A stretch of DNA of 64,000 bases from Clostridium jeddahitimonense (GTDB lineage: Bacteria > Bacillota > Clostridia > Clostridiales > Clostridiaceae), in contig LM994670.1 in NCBI GenBank assembly GCA_000753455.2, positions 1,614,793-1,678,792 on the forward strand, in the 5' to 3' direction. The notes under the pieces are model-generated. The model had not been told where the DNA came from, ran no database searches, and was given only the letters and a program-made list of their open reading frames with translations. Positions 59,710 through 64,000 of the stretch are shown in pieces (the first letter of the stretch is position 1; each line of letters begins with the position of its first letter). A program made the position numbers and the translations under genes.

Positions 59710-60651
59710 ATGGGATTATTTTATGAGAATTATTCATTAGGGTCAATAATTGCACTTATACTGTTTGTTGCAGTATGGATAGTAATAAATGAGGTTACAA
59801 GAAAATCAAAAATGTTATCTATATTAGCATACTGTATATTACCGGTAGTACTAGCTATATTAGTATTTACAAATGTACTAAGTTCACCAACAGGAAAAAC
59901 TTGGTTTGCATGGGTTAAGGTTGTATCAGCATTAACAGGTGTATTAGGATTTATGCTAATAAGATTTACAAAGCTTGGTAAATCAAAATTTGCAGTTATA
60001 TTTCCAGTTTCAATCCTTTCAATAAATATTGCAGAAGCTGTGTATAGAGAATTTGAAATATTCGTTAAATTTAAATCTATGCAAGTAGATCCAGGTGGAA
60101 TCGTAGTACTTGGAGGTGTTTGGAATATACTAAATGCAATTGCAGGTATCTTATGTATAGTTACATTAACAGGTTTTGCAGGAATTAAAGTATCTAAAGA
60201 TAAATCAAAGGATATGATATGGACTGATATGACATGGATATATATTGTAGGTTATACATTATGGAACTTTGCTTATGTATATAACTGTATATCAACAAGA
60301 TCAATGTATGCAGGATTAGGTATTTTACTAGCTGCAGTGTTAGCTGAATTAATATTTAAAAGAGGAGCATGGCTTCAGCATAGAGCTCAAATATTAGCTT
60401 TATATGCAATATTCTCATTATCATTTGATTATCAGCAAAGTCAATATTTTCAAATAGTTCCTGTATATAAAGAAAGTATGTGGATGGTTATTAGCGTAAT
60501 TTCCTTTGTGTTTAATGTAGGAATGTTCTTATACATGATATACACAATAAAGAAATATAAAAAGAATCCATTAAAAGAGGATATATATACTGAAACTAAT
60601 TATTATAAGAAAACACTAAAAGATAATAATTTAGAAAAGTGTAAAGTATAA
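59710..60651 (+). CDS. polytopic membrane protein, probably DUF5692 family
   Basis: 313 residues with about nine to ten membrane helices and a C-terminal cytosolic tail of 40 polar residues. LAYCILPVVLAILVF, then GKTWFAWVKVVSALTGVLGF, MTWIYIVGYTLWNFAYVYN and RGAWLQHRAQILALYAIF are conserved-looking segments; I associate them with DUF5692, from memory. Biochemical role unknown. It starts 21 bases after hypA with AGGGGG and ends the operon at a terminator, so it is co-expressed with the nickel chaperones and oxidoreductase. Confidence 0.7.
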   Translation: MGLFYENYSLGSIIALILFVAVWIVINEVTRKSKMLSILAYCILPVVLAILVFTNVLSSPTGKTWFAWVKVVSALTGVLGFMLIRFTKLGKSKFAVIFPVSILSINIAEAVYREFEIFVKFKSMQVDPGGIVVLGGVWNILNAIAGILCIVTLTGFAGIKVSKDKSKDMIWTDMTWIYIVGYTLWNFAYVYNCISTRSMYAGLGILLAAVLAELIFKRGAWLQHRAQILALYAIFSLSFDYQQSQYFQIVPVYKESMWMVISVISFVFNVGMFLYMIYTIKKYKKNPLKEDIYTETNYYKKTLKDNNLEKCKV

Positions 60652-60658
60652 AATAAGG

Positions 60659-60692
60659 GCCATATCGAGAGTAATTTTCGATATGGCTTTTT
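60659..60692 (+). terminator. intrinsic terminator of hypB-hypA operon
   Basis: GCCATATCGA-GAGTAATTT-TCGATATGGC then TTTTT. Confidence 0.92.
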
Positions 60693-60693
60693 A

Positions 60694-60971
60694 GGTTAAC
60701 AGTAAGTGAAGATGCTAAGAACATACCTGTAAATAAAACTGTGCTATACATAAAATGGAACTAATTATGTAAATATGATAGAATAGTTTAAAATAATGAA
60801 AATCGTATTTTAACTGATATAAGGGCAAAATAATAGATGTGATAATTGGAATTAAAAGATATAAATTATTTATTAAACATTTGTAGTATATTATAATAGT
60901 TAAATATAAATTAAATGACTATAAGAAAAATATAAATAAACAAATTAAGAGTATGGAAGTGGGGAAAGAAA
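60694..60971. other. intergenic DNA, no gene recognised
   Basis: AT-rich. A 22-codon open stretch (LTVSEDAKNIPVNKTVLYIK...) near 60695-60763 has no start. A TATAAT at 60892 may be the -10 of the GntR gene, but its -35 is poor. Confidence 0.4.
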
Positions 60972-61673
60972 GTGGGTTATTTTGCTAATAATAGTAATTT
61001 GATGGGAACAGATGAAATTTACGAAAGTATAAAAAATAGAATTTTAACTTTAGAATTAGTACCAGGTCAGAAAATAAGTGAAAATCACATGTGCCAAGAG
61101 TATAATATATCAAGATCAGTTATAAGAATAGTCTTCACTAGATTAAATAAAGAAAATCTTATAGATATTCTACCGCAAAGGGGTACATATGTAAGTCTTT
61201 TTGATTTGGATCATATTAGAAATCTTGAAATTTTAAGAACAGCAGTAGAAAAGGAAATAATATTTCAGATAATTACTACATTAAAAGATGAAGAGATAGA
61301 TAATATAGTGAAGAAGTTAAAGGAAAATCTAGAAAAACAATTAGAATATAATGAATGTGATCATTATGATAAAGAGTTTGAAAAGGTCGATTATGAGTTT
61401 CATCAAATCTTATATAATAGTTTAGGAAGAGAGTCTTTGTTAAGTTTAGTAAGTGAGTCAATGTTACATTTAGTTAGATGGAGAGCATTTAATGTAGCCT
61501 TTGATCATAGAATTAAGGAGCTCATAATAGAACATAGCATTATTATTGAATGGATAGCAGAAAGAAATATTATTGAAGCACAAAATGCTATTGCAAGACA
61601 TTTAAAGACTGTTGCTAGCATGGATAAAAGAGCAAGGGAGCAATATCCAGAATATTTTAAAGGTGATAAATAA
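60972..61673 (+). CDS. GntR family regulator, FCD (FadR) subfamily
   Basis: 233 residues, GTG start with GGGG eight bases upstream. The winged helix-turn-helix is IYESIKNRILTLELVPGQKISE, then YNISRSVIRIVFTRLNKENL and PQRGTYV (residues 17-75). The C-terminal all-helical FCD domain (about 85-225) has the metal-site residues in DYEFHQIL and EHSIIIEWI and ARHLKTV, matching Asp/His/His ligands of FCD proteins. It precedes the dehydratase operon and two FadR-type operators lie between, so it very likely controls that operon in response to a carboxylic acid or CoA ester. Confidence 0.9.
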   Translation: MGYFANNSNLMGTDEIYESIKNRILTLELVPGQKISENHMCQEYNISRSVIRIVFTRLNKENLIDILPQRGTYVSLFDLDHIRNLEILRTAVEKEIIFQIITTLKDEEIDNIVKKLKENLEKQLEYNECDHYDKEFEKVDYEFHQILYNSLGRESLLSLVSESMLHLVRWRAFNVAFDHRIKELIIEHSIIIEWIAERNIIEAQNAIARHLKTVASMDKRAREQYPEYFKGDK

Positions 61674-61743
61674 AAAATAAATAAAAAATTAACAGAAGAC
61701 TATTTACAGAATTTATAAAATTTGGTATATTTAAATTGTAAAA

Positions 61744-61755
61744 CTTGTATACAAG
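61744..61755. promoter_or_regulatory. FadR-type GntR operator 1
   Basis: CTTGTATACAAG is a perfect 12-bp palindrome that fits the FadR-subfamily consensus t.GTa.tAC.a. It is 71 bases after the GntR gene stop. Confidence 0.65.
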
Positions 61756-61790
61756 AGAAAATGCATTCTGTAAAGTAAGTAGTTTAAGAA

Positions 61791-61827
61791 AATATTTGTT
61801 GCATCATAGATTATATGCAACAAATAT
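61791..61827 (+). terminator. hairpin between the two operators
   Basis: AATATTTGTTGCAT / ATGCAACAAATAT, 13-bp stem with a ten-base loop, then ATTTTC. Could terminate the gntR transcript or act as an attenuator of the dehydratase operon. Confidence 0.6.
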
Positions 61828-61839
61828 ATTTTCAAGCAA

Positions 61840-61851
61840 CTTGTATACTAG
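61840..61851. promoter_or_regulatory. FadR-type GntR operator 2
   Basis: CTTGTATACTAG differs from operator 1 by one base. The two centres are 96 bases apart, close to nine helical turns, and both are followed within a few bases by AATGCA. Looping between the sites is possible. Confidence 0.6.
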
Positions 61852-61978
61852 AATGCAAATAAAATTTTTTTGATCAAAATTGTTAAATTAATATCAATTA
61901 CAAAGAGGGATTTTTTTTGAAATTTATTGTTAAAATTATGTCAAGAAAGAGTTGAAAAACTTTAAAATGAGGAGATTT

Positions 61979-62755
61979 ATGTATAGCTTAGGAATTGATA
62001 TTGGATCAACTACTTCTAAGGTAGTGATATTGAAAGATGGTAAAAGTATTGTTGGAACTGCTATAGTAACTGCTGGAATTGGAACAAATGGGCCAATAAA
62101 AGCATTAGAAGTAGCATTTGAAAATGCTGGTATTTCAATGGAAGATATTTGTTACATAGTGGCAACTGGATATGGTAGAAGAAGCTTTACAAAAGCTAAT
62201 CATGAAATAAGTGAATTAAGTTGTCATGCAAGAGGTGTAAAGTTTATTTTCCCTGAAGCTGGAACAATTATTGATATCGGGGGACAGGATGCAAAAGTAT
62301 TAACAGTTAACTCTAAGGGCCAAATGAGCAATTTTTTAATGAATGATAAATGTGCTGCTGGTACTGGAAGATTTTTAGATGTAATGGCTAATATTTTACA
62401 ATTAGATATAAGTGAACTAGAAAGCGAAGCAAAAAAAGCAGACAACCCTGTGAAAATTTCAAATACTTGTACAGTATTTGCAGAATCAGAGGTAATTTCA
62501 CAATTAGCAATGGGAGCTACTATTCCTAATGTAGTTGCTGGAATTTGTCAATCGGTAGCAGTAAGAGTTGCTGCATTGGTAAAAAGAGTTGGTATAAAAG
62601 AAACAGTGTGTATGAGTGGCGGTGTTGCACAGAATGGAGGTGTTCGTAAGGCTTTAGAGGTAGAGCTAGGGGTTCCGATACTTTACTCTGATAAGGCTCA
62701 ATTAATGGGGGCTTTAGGAGCAGCATTGTACGCATATGATAGATCAAAAAATTAA
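61979..62755 (+). CDS. 2-hydroxyacyl-CoA dehydratase activator (HgdC/FldI/HadI type)
   Basis: 258 residues from ATG 61979 (AGGAG four bases upstream; a TTG at 61952 has no RBS). It is an ASKHA-fold ATPase: LGIDIGSTTSKVVIL at the start, IIDIGGQDAKVL, and the cluster cysteine in NDKCAAGTGRFLDVMA, with the second near SNTCTVFAESEVISQLA. The dimer holds one [4Fe-4S] cluster between subunits and, using ATP, injects an electron into the dehydratase to start its radical reaction. The product is oxygen-sensitive. The dehydratase gene follows 12 bases later. Confidence 0.95.
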   Translation: MYSLGIDIGSTTSKVVILKDGKSIVGTAIVTAGIGTNGPIKALEVAFENAGISMEDICYIVATGYGRRSFTKANHEISELSCHARGVKFIFPEAGTIIDIGGQDAKVLTVNSKGQMSNFLMNDKCAAGTGRFLDVMANILQLDISELESEAKKADNPVKISNTCTVFAESEVISQLAMGATIPNVVAGICQSVAVRVAALVKRVGIKETVCMSGGVAQNGGVRKALEVELGVPILYSDKAQLMGALGAALYAYDRSKN

Positions 62756-62767
62756 GGGGGATTTAGA

Positions 62768-64000
62768 ATGGGAGAAGGAAGTCAAAAACAAAAATACAAA
62801 CCAGATCCAAATTCAGCTAAGTACAAACTTAATGAAATTATAGTAAAGCATTACAAGGAAGTTCAAGAAGCAAAAGACAGAGGTGAAAAGATAGGTTGGT
62901 GTGCAAGTAACTTTCCACAAGAAATATTCCAAACACTTGGAATAAAGGTTTGTTATCCAGAAAATCAAGCTGCTGCAATAGCTGCAAGAGGAGCTGGAGA
63001 AAGATTGTGTAATGTAGCAGAAGGTGACGGATATTCAAATGATATCTGTGCTTATGCAAGAATTAGCCTTGCATATATGAAGGTAAAGGATGCTCCAGAG
63101 CAAAATATGCCTCAACCTGATTTTGTATTATGCTGTAATAATATTTGTAATTGCATGATTAAGTGGTATGAAAATATTGCAAAAGAACTTAATATTCCAA
63201 TGATTTTAATAGATATACCTTTTAATCCAGATTATGAAGTTACTGACGAGGAAGTTGCTTACGTTAAGGGGCAATTCTTAGCAGCAATAAAACAATTAGA
63301 AGAAATTACAGGTAAGAAATGGTCAGATGAAAAGTTTAAAGAAGTAATGGCTATAACAAACCGTACATCAAAAGCTTGGTTAGAAGCTACATCATATACT
63401 AAGTATACTCCATCTCCATTAAATGGTTTTGATTTATTAAACCATATGGCAGTTGCAGTATGTGCGAGAGGTACAGTAGAAGCAGCCGAAGCTTTTGAAA
63501 CATTATTAGAAGAATATAAAAAAGCTGTTAAAGAAGGGACAAGTACCTTTAGAGCAGAAGAAAAGTATAGGATAATGTTTGAAGGTATTGCATGTTGGCC
63601 ACATCTTAGAGCAACAGCCACTGGACTAAAGTCTAGAGGAATAAACATGGTTGCTACTATTTATGCAGATGCTTTCGGATTTATATATGATGATTTCGAT
63701 GGATTAATAAAAGCATATTGTAGAGTTCCAAATGCAATGAATCTTGAATTAGCTAGAGACAAGAGAGTTGAAATAGTTAATAAGACCAAAGCTGAAGGAT
63801 TATTAGTTCACACTAACCGTTCTTGTAAACTTTGGAGTGGATTTATGTATGAAATGAGCCGTCAAATAGGTGAAAGATGTAATGTTCCAGTTACTTCATT
63901 TGATGGAGATCAGGCAGATCCACGTAACTTCTCAGAAGCTCAATATGAAACTAGAGTTCAAGGTTTAGCTGAAATTATGGAAGTAAACAAGGGAGGTAGA
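62768..64000 (+). CDS. (R)-2-hydroxyacyl-CoA dehydratase subunit (HgdA/FldB/HadB type), 3' edge cut
   Basis: 411 codons are visible and open to the window edge; the family has about 405-415 residues, so only a few codons and the stop are missing. Conserved cysteines are in GWCASNFPQE, CCNNICNCMIKW and NRSCKLWSGFMYE, which bind [4Fe-4S] clusters. FDGDQADPRNFSEAQYETRVQG is the usual C-terminus. With its partner subunit, expected next, it removes water from 2-hydroxyacyl-CoA in amino acid fermentation (glutamate, leucine, phenylalanine or tyrosine derived). AAGGGGG is seven bases before the ATG. Confidence 0.93.
   Translation, partial: MGEGSQKQKYKPDPNSAKYKLNEIIVKHYKEVQEAKDRGEKIGWCASNFPQEIFQTLGIKVCYPENQAAAIAARGAGERLCNVAEGDGYSNDICAYARISLAYMKVKDAPEQNMPQPDFVLCCNNICNCMIKWYENIAKELNIPMILIDIPFNPDYEVTDEEVAYVKGQFLAAIKQLEEITGKKWSDEKFKEVMAITNRTSKAWLEATSYTKYTPSPLNGFDLLNHMAVAVCARGTVEAAEAFETLLEEYKKAVKEGTSTFRAEEKYRIMFEGIACWPHLRATATGLKSRGINMVATIYADAFGFIYDDFDGLIKAYCRVPNAMNLELARDKRVEIVNKTKAEGLLVHTNRSCKLWSGFMYEMSRQIGERCNVPVTSFDGDQADPRNFSEAQYETRVQGLAEIMEVNKGGR

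Noticed and set aside
63259..63648. 129-codon minus-strand frame opposite the dehydratase gene
   Set aside because: Exact antisense of a strongly conserved coding region with all expected cysteine motifs on the plus strand.
1..64000. CRISPR arrays, tRNA or rRNA genes, prophage modules
   Set aside because: No regularly spaced direct repeats, no cloverleaf or rRNA-like sequence and no phage structural genes were found on reading both strands.

Overview
The window is AT-rich DNA with dense short operons, strong GGAGG-type ribosome binding sites, frequent GTG and TTG starts and many intrinsic terminators. Together with the gene content (ClpS/ClpA, Amt, M42 peptidase, DUF4179 sigma locus, 2-hydroxyacyl-CoA dehydratase with activator) this points to a Clostridium sensu stricto chromosome. 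I cannot name the species from sequence alone; a complete urease locus narrows it to a ureolytic clostridium.

Layout. 1-15.8 kb is a patchwork of small single-gene units: a MATE pump end, histidine phosphatase, MerR regulator, ECF-type sigma factor with a DUF4179 partner, nucleotidyltransferase, two GNAT acetyltransferases, isochorismatase-like hydrolase, VOC protein, a two-component system with lipoprotein, NUDIX and an S41 peptidase-like protein. It contains several broken genes (kinase, HIT protein, Gfo/Idh oxidoreductase). 16.0-22.6 kb is a nickel/peptide-type ABC transporter bracketed by two paralogous SAM methyltransferases, preceded by a GC-rich palindrome. 22.7-27.2 kb holds an alpha/beta-hydrolase relic, a dicarboxylate/amino-acid symporter and clpS-clpA. 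27.5-40.6 kb is a nitrogen and nickel block: Amt, a UreI-like urea channel, urease (ureA-B-C, a solo UreE C-terminal domain, ureG-D-E-F) and a second nickel/peptide ABC transporter. 40.6-46.5 kb is degraded accessory DNA with related insertion-sequence-like ends, an IS1595-type transposase tail, a wall-binding protein killed by a nonsense codon, and small unknown genes. 46.6-53.3 kb has a Suv3-like helicase with a zinc ribbon and a TetR-MBL-aldo/keto reductase-MATE operon. 53.4-60.7 kb has a flavin oxidase and a transposase-derived protein that lacks parts of its catalytic triad, divergent from a HypB - Fe-S/FAD oxidoreductase - HypA - DUF5692 operon. The window ends with a GntR regulator and the start of a (R)-2-hydroxyacyl-CoA dehydratase operon.

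How it fits together. Urea and ammonia enter through UreI and Amt, urease releases ammonia, and nickel is probably supplied by one or both ABC transporters and inserted by UreE/G/D/F. HypA and HypB are also nickel chaperones, yet no hydrogenase is encoded nearby, so their client here is open. The most unusual items are the inactivated transposase with paired promoter motifs next to hypB, the methyltransferase-bracketed transporter, the stand-alone UreE domain, the Suv3-type helicase, and an RBS-sequestering terminator-like hairpin in front of the MBL operon. All functional calls rest on recognisable motifs and context; no database search was run.
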